Part shown: positions 1 to 6,309 of the stretch, one piece after another
How the letters are laid out: every line of letters starts with the position of its first letter
Numbering within the stretch: the first letter of the stretch is position 1
Source: Deltaproteobacteria bacterium
Lineage (GTDB): Bacteria; Desulfobacterota; SM23-61
NCBI GenBank assembly: GCA_026388915.1
Contig: JAPLIW010000538.1
Coordinates: 1 to 12,745, forward strand
Length of the DNA: 12,745 nucleotides
Reading direction: 5' to 3'
Made by a program: the position numbers and the translations under genes
The notes under the pieces: model-generated
What the model was told of the DNA's origin: nothing
Database searches by the model: none
The model's input: the letters and a program-made list of their open reading frames with translations, nothing else

Positions 1-792
1 GAATACATCGTCGTAGATGACCGTCGGACAATATTTGCTGTACCGGGCGTTTCCGCAGTCTACCCCCTCGATTTCCCTGGTGTCGAGGGTGTTTCTTCCC
101 ACCACATGGATGATCCCTTTGGTATCCGCCGGAAGGGCGAAGGCCACGGCATAGTCTTCGTCCCCTTTGGCCATGGCGCGGGTGGGCAGGACGATGAGCT
201 CGTGGGAACTCAACGACCCGGTCTGATGCACCTTGGCCCCCCGGACGATGATCCCGTCTTTCTGCTTCTCCACGACCCGGAGGTAAAGGTCTTTATCCGC
301 CTGTTCGTGAGGGCCGAGGCTGCGGTCTCCTTTGACGTCGGTCACGCTGGCGTTGGCCGTGAAATCGTTGCGCTGCATGTTCTTCAAGAACTCCAGGAAA
401 CGGCTGTAATACGGAGTGCCGAATTTCTTGTCGAGGTCATAGGTGACGATGGAAAGAGCGCTCATGCAATCCAGCCCCGTGCAGCGCTGGTGGCAGGTTC
501 CCACGTGGTTTCCCAGGGCACGGTTGATCTTCACCCGGCACACCAGGTCCTGGATGGATTGGGGCGGCAGGGTGAAGCGGTTCACCCGCTCTCCGGTGAA
601 GGGAGACACGGTGGTAAACAGGTCTCGGTATTTTTCCGAATTCGCCAGTTCATAGGTCGCCCCGGTGGCGTTAATTCCCCCCCGGATCCGGGGATTGTCC
701 ACCACGTTCTCCAGTTTCTCCCCGAACATGTAGGCCGTGGGCTTCAACTTCCGAAGACTCTCCACGTACTCCGGTAATGTTTTGACTGCCAT
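1..792 (-). CDS. 4-hydroxybutyryl-CoA dehydratase-like protein (HpaB/AbfD superfamily), 3' end outside the window
   Basis: The N-terminal 264 residues are present; the gene runs off the left edge with no stop. The start is ATG at 790-792, behind a strong AAAGGAGGGG ribosome site. The body is that of the flavoprotein superfamily shared by 4-hydroxyphenylacetate 3-monooxygenase and 4-hydroxybutyryl-CoA dehydratase/vinylacetyl-CoA isomerase: PFTGERVNRF near residues 64-73 and GAKVHQTGSLSSHELIVLPT at 185-204, the flavin-side strand. The segment GTCHQRCTG places Cys100 and Cys104 with C-x3-C spacing, matching the first two [4Fe-4S] ligands of Clostridium AbfD (Cys99/Cys103 from memory). Monooxygenase members lack these, so the dehydratase branch is favoured. 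The remaining ligands (a His and a Cys near 290-300) would lie beyond the window. The enzyme converts a 4-hydroxyacyl-CoA to a crotonyl-CoA-type product in the cytoplasm. It sits 288 bases downstream of the oxidoreductase operon on the same strand. Exact substrate is unknown. Confidence 0.85.
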   Translation of the reverse strand, partial: MAVKTLPEYVESLRKLKPTAYMFGEKLENVVDNPRIRGGINATGATYELANSEKYRDLFTTVSPFTGERVNRFTLPPQSIQDLVCRVKINRALGNHVGTCHQRCTGLDCMSALSIVTYDLDKKFGTPYYSRFLEFLKNMQRNDFTANASVTDVKGDRSLGPHEQADKDLYLRVVEKQKDGIIVRGAKVHQTGSLSSHELIVLPTRAMAKGDEDYAVAFALPADTKGIIHVVGRNTLDTREIEGVDCGNARYSKYCPTVIYDDVF

Positions 793-830
793 ACCACCCC
801 TCCTTTCAAAAAAATTTAAACCTTGATAGG

Positions 831-1070
831 AAACAGATGAACACAGATAAACACAGATTTTATATTCGCAAGAAACTTAAAGACAAAAGACCTAATGGGA
901 CACGGATGAACACGGATAAACGCGGATAAAGAGGCATAAAAAGATCTTAACAAAATTTAAAGACTTTACAGCAAAGTCGTACAGATAAACACAGATAGGA
1001 AAATTAAAAATCCTATATAGGTCATCTATTATCTTTTATCATCTGTGTTCATCTGTGCTTATCTGTGTCC
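831..1070. repeat. Cluster of CAGATGAACACAGAT-type repeats, direct and inverted
   Basis: The 288 bases between the dehydratase-like gene and the oxidoreductase gamma gene hold no convincing gene but are full of one short unit. Copies are seen at 832-859 (aacagatgaacacagata...), a G-variant at 899-930 (cacggatgaacacggataaa...), and a short copy at 980-998. An inverted copy lies at 1040-1070 (catctgtgttcatctgtg...). Bases 981-996 and 1051-1066 are complementary over 16 positions with one mismatch that becomes a G-U pair in minus-strand RNA. They would form a long hairpin with a 54-base loop, which itself contains the perfect 10-base palindrome cctatatagg (1012-1021). The region is AT-rich compared with its flanks. 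The stem could help end or stabilise the gamma-subunit transcript; that is inference. From memory, this motif family is scattered between genes in many deltaproteobacterial and related genomes. Confidence 0.8.
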
Positions 1071-1080
1071 AATAAAAATT

Positions 1081-1608
1081 TTAAAATTCCAGTCCACGTC
1101 GGAAGGCTTTGAGGTTCATCTCCTTGGCTTTCGGGGGGACGTTGGCCTCGATGGCTTTCTCCATGGCGCCAATCGACAGAATCCCTGTTTTTTTGAGCAG
1201 CCCCCCCAGAAGAACCAGGTTGGCCACGACCACGCTCCCCATTTCCTTGTCCGCAATGCTGGTGGCGGGAATGGACAAAATCTCGAAATTCCCCTTTTCC
1301 ACCTCCTGCACCAGGTCCGAGTCCATGACCAGAAGCCCGCCGGGCTTAATCTTCTTGAGGTGCCGGTTGATGGCATCCTGGGCGAGCGCGATGAGGATGT
1401 CCGGTTTCCGGACCTGGGGGTCGGTGACCGGTTCGTCGGATAGGATGACCTCGGCCCGGGCCATCCCCCCCCTCTGCTCCGAGCTGTACGCTTGAGTCTG
1501 AACGGCCTTCTGGTTGTCGAAGACGGTGGCGGCCGATCCCAGCAGAATCCCGGCCAGGATGGCTCCCTGTCCCCCCACTCCGCCGATCAGGATTTCGGTT
1601 CGCTTCAT
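1081..1608 (-). CDS. korC: 2-oxoacid:ferredoxin oxidoreductase, gamma subunit
   Basis: A 175-residue protein, the usual size for the gamma subunit of four-subunit 2-oxoacid:ferredoxin oxidoreductases (2-oxoglutarate/branched-chain type). It opens with the glycine-rich loop IGGVGGQGAILAG (residues 8-20). Then come TQAYSSEQRGGMARAEVILS (38-57) and ADKEMGSVVVANLVLLGGLL (about 119-138), both typical of the family. The gamma subunit is part of the alpha/beta/gamma/delta complex in the cytoplasm and contributes to the CoA-facing part. It is the last gene of the block; its ATG overlaps the stop of the beta gene by 4 bases (ATGA), pointing to translational coupling. The stop lies next to an AT-rich stretch and then the repeat cluster. 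The symbol follows the Kor layout, but substrate specificity cannot be fixed from sequence. Confidence 0.92.
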   Translation of the reverse strand: MKRTEILIGGVGGQGAILAGILLGSAATVFDNQKAVQTQAYSSEQRGGMARAEVILSDEPVTDPQVRKPDILIALAQDAINRHLKKIKPGGLLVMDSDLVQEVEKGNFEILSIPATSIADKEMGSVVVANLVLLGGLLKKTGILSIGAMEKAIEANVPPKAKEMNLKAFRRGLEF

Positions 1609-2438
1609 GCCTTTTCCCCCGAGGCTCTCCTTTTCATCTTATTGAGTTCGTCGAGCATCTCCGGCGCCTCTTTGTCCACCAGCTCCCCGACCACGATCCG
1701 CCCCCGCAACTCATCCTTCGAAAGCTTGGCCGCCTCTTTCATGAGGATGGATTTTTCCTTATACTCCTTCATCATCTGCACCGCGCTGCCGGACCCGGTT
1801 TTCCTTCCGTACTGCACCGGGCACTGGGTGATGACTTCGATGAAGGAAAAGCCTTTCTTCTGCACCGCCTTCTTGATCGAGGCGGTCAGCTGCCGGGCGT
1901 GGTGGGTCGTCCACCGGGCCACGAAGGAGGCTCCCGCGGCGATAACCAATTCGGAAATGTCGAAGGGATTCTCGAAGGTCCCGTAGGGGGTGCTGGCGGT
2001 CTTCAGCCCCATGGGGGTAGTCGGGGCCGCCTGCCCTCCGGTCATTCCGTAAATCCCGTTGTTGAGGCAGATCACTGCCATCTCCACGTTCCGCCGGGCG
2101 TTGTGGATGAGGTGGTTTCCGCCGATGGCCGCCAGGTCCCCGTCTCCGCTGGTGACCATGACTTTTTTCTCCGGCAGGCCCATCTTGATTCCCAGGGCAA
2201 AGGCAATGGGGCGGCCGTGGGTGGTGTGGAGGACATCCACGTCGAAAAAGGGACTGGGAATCCAGGCCGAGCACCCGATCCCGGTGACGAAGATGAAATC
2301 GTCCAGGGTCATGCCCAGCTCATCGACCGCCCGCAGGATGGCCTGGGCGGCAATCCCGTTGCCGCAGCCCGGGCAGTTGGTGGTCGAAGTCACATAGGGA
2401 CGGATGAAACGATGAAGGGGGTGGACGATCTCGCTCAT
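1605..2438 (-). CDS. korB: 2-oxoacid:ferredoxin oxidoreductase, beta (TPP-binding) subunit
   Basis: A 277-residue thiamine-diphosphate-binding subunit. The TPP/Mg motif runs from GDGDLAAIGGNHLIH (residues 98-112) to NNGIYGMTGGQ (126-136). Four cysteines match the proximal [4Fe-4S] ligands of the pyruvate/2-oxoacid oxidoreductase beta family: Cys22 and Cys25 in NCPGCG, Cys56 in GIGCSAW, and Cys206 in TQCP. HTTHGRPIAFALGIK (71-85) is also a family signature. This subunit carries out decarboxylation of the 2-oxoacid and passes electrons to the delta subunit's clusters and on to ferredoxin. Its ATG overlaps the end of the alpha gene by 4 bases, and its stop overlaps the gamma start. No key residue is missing. 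The likely substrate is 2-oxoglutarate or another 2-oxoacid made from the imported carboxylate (inference). Confidence 0.95.
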   Translation of the reverse strand: MSEIVHPLHRFIRPYVTSTTNCPGCGNGIAAQAILRAVDELGMTLDDFIFVTGIGCSAWIPSPFFDVDVLHTTHGRPIAFALGIKMGLPEKKVMVTSGDGDLAAIGGNHLIHNARRNVEMAVICLNNGIYGMTGGQAAPTTPMGLKTASTPYGTFENPFDISELVIAAGASFVARWTTHHARQLTASIKKAVQKKGFSFIEVITQCPVQYGRKTGSGSAVQMMKEYKEKSILMKEAAKLSKDELRGRIVVGELVDKEAPEMLDELNKMKRRASGEKA

Positions 2439-3589
2439 TTCAGGACCTCTCGGATTCGTTCCAGGATGGCCTCCGGGTCCTGGATCTCGCCGATGACCCG
2501 GGGGGCTAGGAAAGAAACGTCCGCATGGCCTGCGGCCTCGGCTTTGATGAAGGGATAAAGCTGCCCCAGGTTGTTTTCCAGGACCATCACCTTCTTTGCC
2601 TTCCGGGCCATCTTTTCAATCTCTTCACCGGGAAAGGGCCAGGCGGTAATCAGCCGGAGGGTTCCCACCGGGAGACCCTGCTCCCGGGCCAGATTCGCCG
2701 CCATCCTGGCTGCTCGGGACACGGCGCCGTAGGAGACTAAGACCACTTCGGCCCCCTCGTAGTCCCGCTCGACTCTCACGATGTCTTCCTTGTGCTTCAG
2801 AATTTTATCGGAAAGTTTCCGTATGAAGTTGTCGAGGGCCGTAAGGTCGCTCAGGTTCCGCTTTCCATACTCATCGTGGCACGAGCTGGTCACGTGGGAC
2901 CGGAATCCCTTGCCGAAGATGGGCATGGGCGCCACATCCTCGTCCAGGAACCCTTTGATCTTCTGGGGGTCCGTCCCGATCTCCGGGATCCTGCGGTGGA
3001 CAATCTCGATCTTCTCGGCCTCGGGGATGACCACCTCTTCCCGCATGTGCCCCACAAAGGCGTCGGAAAGGAGGAAAACGGGCACGCGGTATTTTTCGGC
3101 AAAGTTGAAGGCCAGAACCGTGTGTTCGAACATCTCCTGAGGAGAGGCCGGACAGAGGGCGATGATCTCGTAGTCCCCGTGGGAGCCCCGCTTGGGCTGG
3201 ACCATGTCCGCGGGGACCCCCGCGGTGGGCATCCCCGTGGTAGGCCCTCCGCGCTGCACGTTCACAATCACGCAGGGCGTTTCCACCCCGATGGCAAAGC
3301 CGATGTTTTCCAGCATGAGGCTGATTCCCGGGCCCGAGGTGGCGGTCATGACTTTCTTTCCGGTCCAGGAGGCGCCGATGATCGCGGCGATGGAGCTGAT
3401 TTCGTCTTCCATCTGGAGAAACATGCCCCCCACCTGGGGAAGCCTTTCGGCCAGGCGGTTGGCGATCTCCGTGGCCGGGGTGATCGGATAACCCGCGGCG
3501 AATTCGCACCCGGCGGCGAGGGCCCCCTCGGCGCAGGCTATGTTTCCCATCATGAAATATTTTCCCGTTTGAACCCGTTTCTCCTTCAT
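2435..3589 (-). CDS. korA: 2-oxoacid:ferredoxin oxidoreductase, alpha subunit
   Basis: A 384-residue protein of full family length. The N-terminal pyrimidine-type domain carries GYPITPATEIANRLAE (residues 33-48), QMEDEISSIAAIIGASWTGK (59-78), TSGPGISLM (84-92) and QRGGPTTGMPT (112-122), all diagnostic of Kor/Vor-type alpha subunits. The C-terminal part (about 270-384) is the transketolase C-like domain. It pairs with the beta subunit to form the TPP active site and bind CoA. There is no extra ferredoxin domain in the chain, consistent with a separate delta subunit encoded just upstream. The start ATG overlaps the delta stop by 4 bases, as at every junction in this operon. Assignment as Kor rather than Vor/Ior rests on subunit sizes and is moderate. 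Confidence 0.95.
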   Translation of the reverse strand: MKEKRVQTGKYFMMGNIACAEGALAAGCEFAAGYPITPATEIANRLAERLPQVGGMFLQMEDEISSIAAIIGASWTGKKVMTATSGPGISLMLENIGFAIGVETPCVIVNVQRGGPTTGMPTAGVPADMVQPKRGSHGDYEIIALCPASPQEMFEHTVLAFNFAEKYRVPVFLLSDAFVGHMREEVVIPEAEKIEIVHRRIPEIGTDPQKIKGFLDEDVAPMPIFGKGFRSHVTSSCHDEYGKRNLSDLTALDNFIRKLSDKILKHKEDIVRVERDYEGAEVVLVSYGAVSRAARMAANLAREQGLPVGTLRLITAWPFPGEEIEKMARKAKKVMVLENNLGQLYPFIKAEAAGHADVSFLAPRVIGEIQDPEAILERIREVLK

Positions 3590-3825
3590 TTCTTCGCCCC
3601 CTTGGCGGCCTTCTCCTTCTTCACCGCTACGGCCAGGTCCGGGCAGTAGATCATGCAGTTCTCGCAGCCCGTGCAGGCCGCCTCATCCTTCATCTCCGGC
3701 GGCCGGTACCCTTTGGGGTTCAAAACGGCGGACGGTTGAAAAAGCTTCTTGGGGCAGACCGAGACGCAGATGCCGCACTCTTCTACCCCTTTACAAAGAT
3801 CGCGGTAGATTCGTACCTTGGCCAA
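3586..3825 (-). CDS. korD: 2-oxoacid:ferredoxin oxidoreductase, delta (2x[4Fe-4S] ferredoxin) subunit
   Basis: A 79-residue dicluster ferredoxin subunit. The second cluster motif is regular: Cys51-x2-Cys54-x2-Cys57-x3-Cys61-Pro. The first is Cys11-x5-Cys17-x2-Cys20-x3-Cys24-Pro, i.e. three residues longer than the usual C-x2-C between the first two ligands. The protein shuttles electrons from the beta subunit to free ferredoxin. The start codon is TTG (3823-3825) with a strong GGGAGGA ribosome site 8 bases before it; the site overlaps the TAG stop of the GntR gene, so the regulator and enzyme genes are probably cotranscribed and coupled. The lysine-rich C-terminus (KKEKAAKGAKK) is unremarkable. 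Confidence 0.9.
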   Translation of the reverse strand: MAKVRIYRDLCKGVEECGICVSVCPKKLFQPSAVLNPKGYRPPEMKDEAACTGCENCMIYCPDLAVAVKKEKAAKGAKK

Positions 3826-3837
3826 CTTTATTCCTCC

Positions 3838-4602
3838 CTAGGGTTTCCCCTTCGATTTTCCCGGCCTGATCTTCTTTCTTATGATTCCGGGAACCTGCCT
3901 CCCTGCATCTCCAGCGCGCTGATCCAGCCCTTTCAGCTGGGTCTGATAACTCCTTTTAGAGAAGGTGATGTGTTTCACCACCAGTTTCTCCAGCCGGGGC
4001 CGATTCCGTTCCTCGATGGCCCGCAGAATCGCCCGGTGCTCCAGGATCGACTGCTCGATCCGCTGGGGCAGGGACCAGGCGTTGTACCCCACGATATGAG
4101 CTTTGGTGCGCAAAAAGTCGATGATCTCGCACAGGTACCGGTTCCGGCAGGTTTGATAGACGGCCCGGTGAAATTCCAGGTCCTTTTCGATCATCTGGGG
4201 GGTCTTGCGCCGCAGGTGGCTTTCCAATTCCCGGAGCAGTGCTTTCAGCCTTTGGATCTCTTCCGGACGGATGTTATACAGGATCAGCCCGGCGGCGGTC
4301 TTCTCGATGGCCACTCGGGCGAAATAGAGCTCGTCGATCTCCTCCCCCGTCAGGTCGGCCACCGTGGCCCCCCGGAAAGGGGCCGTCCGGATGAGTCCCC
4401 GGGCTTCCAGGCGTTGCAGGGCCTCCCGGATGACCGTCCGGCTGACCCCGTACCTGGAGATGAGGTCCATCTCCACCAGCCGCTCCCGGGGCTTGAGCGC
4501 CCCGGAAAGGATGGCCGCCTCCATCTCCTGCATGACTCGGGTGGATTGAACGGCGGGAATCAAGGCGATCGGGGTTCCTGTTCCTGTTTTTTTAAAATAC
4601 AA
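3838..4602 (-). CDS. GntR-family transcriptional regulator, FCD (FadR-like) subfamily
   Basis: A 254-residue reading frame with an N-terminal winged helix-turn-helix (LISRYGVSRTVIREALQRLE, residues 47-66, then ARGLI) and a C-terminal all-helical FCD ligand-binding domain. The putative metal/ligand residues of FCD proteins are visible: Asp141 and His145 (DLEFH), His189 (LEHR) and His211 (VKHI). Such proteins usually repress carboxylate catabolic or uptake genes until an acid effector binds. The longest frame starts at TTG 4602, but a sigma-70 promoter at 4606-4634 would start transcription at about 4599, inside that codon. A second in-frame TTG at 4561-4563, 11 bases after AGGAAC, is therefore a likely real start and gives 241 residues. 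The gene heads the korDABC block and diverges from the tct uptake operon, so it plausibly controls both and itself. Confidence 0.92.
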   Translation of the reverse strand: MYFKKTGTGTPIALIPAVQSTRVMQEMEAAILSGALKPRERLVEMDLISRYGVSRTVIREALQRLEARGLIRTAPFRGATVADLTGEEIDELYFARVAIEKTAAGLILYNIRPEEIQRLKALLRELESHLRRKTPQMIEKDLEFHRAVYQTCRNRYLCEIIDFLRTKAHIVGYNAWSLPQRIEQSILEHRAILRAIEERNRPRLEKLVVKHITFSKRSYQTQLKGLDQRAGDAGRQVPGIIRKKIRPGKSKGKP

Positions 4603-4616
4603 TTATGTATACAATT
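4597..4616. promoter_or_regulatory. Candidate GntR/FCD operator
   Basis: On the minus strand AATTGTAT occurs twice with a 12-base period, separated by ACAT. The same stretch contains the dyad ATACA-N4-TGTAT (4597-4610) and the palindrome TGTATACA (4606-4613). FCD-type GntR regulators commonly bind NTTGTATACAAN-like sites (family knowledge). The site overlaps the -10 box and start of the regulator's own promoter, which is the expected place for autorepression. No second clear copy was found at the tct promoter. Binding is inferred. Confidence 0.5.
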
Positions 4617-4634
4617 TCCAGAGAAGCGTGTCAA
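4606..4634 (-). promoter_or_regulatory. Sigma-70 promoter for the regulator-korDABC transcript
   Basis: Reading the minus strand: TTGACA (4629-4634), a 17-base spacer, then TATACA (4606-4611). This is a perfect -35 box, optimal spacing and 5 of 6 matches at -10. The predicted RNA start is near 4599. That lies in the first codon of the longest regulator frame, which argues for the downstream TTG start or for a leaderless message. Confidence 0.7.
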
Positions 4635-4687
4635 CCGGTTTTTCTCCTTTCTGCTCACCGGGTTTTCCTTTTTGGTTTTCCTTTTCC

Positions 4688-4715
4688 TTGACATCACTCT
4701 CTTTTCCATTATACT
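4688..4715 (+). promoter_or_regulatory. Sigma-70 promoter for the tctCBA operon
   Basis: TTGACA (4688-4693), a 16-base spacer and TATACT (4710-4715) on the plus strand. The predicted start is near 4722, giving a leader of about 145 bases before tctC. The leader contains a 7-base-pair hairpin gaaggaa-TTT-ttccttc (4802-4818), which has no known regulatory match. The -35 boxes of the two divergent promoters are about 54 bases apart, so one regulator could influence both. Confidence 0.7.
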
Positions 4716-4866
4716 TTTCCTCTATCCAAGAATTTCGCGAGCGGACCCGACACGGCGCACGTTTTCGATTGGGGATGCAATCCTGTACCCTTCCCTGCAG
4801 CGAAGGAATTTTTCCTTCTTGTTCTTGGGGTACGTAAAGAAATCCAGCCAAGAAAGGAGAAAAGGC

Positions 4867-5826
4867 ATGGAGAGTGAAAAGTTTCGCAAATGGACCGGGT
4901 TGTTTTTTTTATTGGCTCTCTCCCTGGCGTTCGGCTATGCCCAGGCCCAGGATTATCCCGCCAAACCCATTGAAGTGATCGTCGGGTACCCTCCCGGGGG
5001 GGGAACGGATATGATCGCTCGGGCCGTGGCCGACGTGGCCCACAAATACGTGGGGCAACCCCTGGCGGTCATCAACAAAGCGGGGGCCACCGGGACGATT
5101 GCCGCGCAGTCCGTCGCCTCGGCCAAGCCGGACGGGTACATGCTCCTCGTGGCCGGGGGGAGTGAAACCATCTCCGTGCCCCACTTCAAGAAACTGCCAT
5201 ACGACCCCATTAACGATTTCGTCCCCGTCATTCGTCTCATGATCGAGCGCGTCGGTTTTTACGTGAAAACCGACAGCCCCTGGAAGACCATGCTGGAGTT
5301 CGTGGCTGACGCCAAACAGAATCCCGAGAAGTACACCTACGCCACTTCGGGGATCGGCGGCTTGCATCACTCCACTGTCCTGGTGACGGAAAAGCGGACG
5401 GGGATGCGCCTGCGCCACGTCCCCCACAAGGGAGGAGCGGAAACACTTGCCGCTCTGGCTGGAGGCCATGTGAATGTGGCTATGGCCTCACCCAACGAAG
5501 CCTATGCCCTGGTCCAGGGGGAAAGAATCCGTCCTCTGGCCCATTCTTCGCTGTCCCGTTCTCCGGTGGAGCCGAATACTCCCACGTTGCGGGAGCTGGG
5601 GTACGACGTCTACATCGAAAACCAAAAGGGTTTTGTGTTTCCCAAAAATACCCCGAAACCGATCGTCCAGAAACTCCACGACAGTCTGAAAAAGCTATTT
5701 GACGACCCGCAGTTCAAGTCCAGCGCCCAGAAGCTTCAGGTAGAACTGGCTTACCTCAGCGGGGAGGATTTCCACAAGAGCATGAAAGCCATGTACGAGC
5801 AGGTGGGAGCTTCCCTGAAAAAGTAG
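4867..5826 (+). CDS. tctC: Tripartite tricarboxylate transporter substrate-binding protein (BUG family)
   Basis: A 319-residue periplasmic solute-binding protein. The start ATG at 4867 follows AAGGAG; the reading frame is open far upstream, but that part is antisense to the regulator and is not coding. The signal peptide is clear: basic start MESEKFRKW, hydrophobic core GLFFLLALSLAFGY, cleavage likely after AQA (residues 25-27). The mature protein begins DYPAKPIEVIVGYPPGGGTD (29-48), the hallmark of Bug/TctC proteins, including the first ligand loop. The second loop region, LRHVPHKGGAETLAALAGGH (about 183-202), is also typical. It captures a carboxylate in the periplasm and delivers it to TctAB. 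First gene of a three-gene operon with a good upstream promoter. The substrate (di-/tricarboxylate, or an aromatic or short-chain acid) is not predictable from sequence. Confidence 0.95.
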   Translation: MESEKFRKWTGLFFLLALSLAFGYAQAQDYPAKPIEVIVGYPPGGGTDMIARAVADVAHKYVGQPLAVINKAGATGTIAAQSVASAKPDGYMLLVAGGSETISVPHFKKLPYDPINDFVPVIRLMIERVGFYVKTDSPWKTMLEFVADAKQNPEKYTYATSGIGGLHHSTVLVTEKRTGMRLRHVPHKGGAETLAALAGGHVNVAMASPNEAYALVQGERIRPLAHSSLSRSPVEPNTPTLRELGYDVYIENQKGFVFPKNTPKPIVQKLHDSLKKLFDDPQFKSSAQKLQVELAYLSGEDFHKSMKAMYEQVGASLKK

Positions 5827-5843
5827 CCTTAGGAGGAGGGACG

Positions 5844-6299
5844 ATGAGCCGGGTGGACAGAGGAGTCGGCATCGCCGCCCTTTTCGGAGGGATCCTGCTG
5901 GCGATCGCGGGTTGGCGGCTTGACCCGGGGACTTCCAAACTGCCGGGGCCGGGATTCTTTCCCCTGCTCATCGCCTGCTCCATGGGCGGCCTGGGGATCT
6001 GGCTCTTCCTGCGTCCGGGATCCGAAGAAAAACCCGCTTCTCCCGAGTCGTCGCGATGGAGCGCCTTGGCCATCGCTCTGATTTCCATCTTGGCGTACAC
6101 GATGCTCCTCAATGAACTCGGCTACCTCGTTGCTACCTTCGCGCTTCTTGCCGTCCAGCTTCGCTGGGTGGAAAAACAGGCCTGGTCAACCTCTCTCTGG
6201 ACGGCGGTGATTGCCTCGGCGGTTTCCCTGGTCGTGTTCCGGGTGCTTTTAAAAGTGCCTCTTCCGGCGGGATTCTTCCCTTTACCCAAGGGGTGGTGA
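5844..6299 (+). CDS. tctB: Tripartite tricarboxylate transporter small membrane subunit
   Basis: A 151-residue integral membrane protein of the TctB family. The family motif LPGPGFFPLLIACSMGG lies near residues 33-49. Hydrophobic segments at about 7-24, 39-56, 71-89, 91-107 and 118-136 suggest four or five membrane spans. ATG 5844 is preceded by AGGAGGAGG at 5830-5838, 17 bases after the tctC stop. TctB associates with TctA to form the membrane part of the sodium- or proton-driven importer. Sequence in this family is poorly conserved, so position between tctC and tctA is important support. Confidence 0.92.
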   Translation: MSRVDRGVGIAALFGGILLAIAGWRLDPGTSKLPGPGFFPLLIACSMGGLGIWLFLRPGSEEKPASPESSRWSALAIALISILAYTMLLNELGYLVATFALLAVQLRWVEKQAWSTSLWTAVIASAVSLVVFRVLLKVPLPAGFFPLPKGW

Positions 6300-6309
6300 A
6301 AAGCGACGG

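Noticed and set aside
106..777. Plus-strand frame of 223 residues opposite the dehydratase-like gene
   Set aside because: It is a shadow of the minus-strand gene, which has clear family motifs and a strong ribosome site.
831..1070. CRISPR-like array
   Set aside because: The units vary in length and orientation, have no regular spacers, and no cas genes are nearby.
3736..4866. Long upstream extension of the tctC frame (open for 377 codons before the signal peptide)
   Set aside because: It is antisense to the regulator and korD genes. The signal peptide, ribosome site and promoter all place the real start at 4867.
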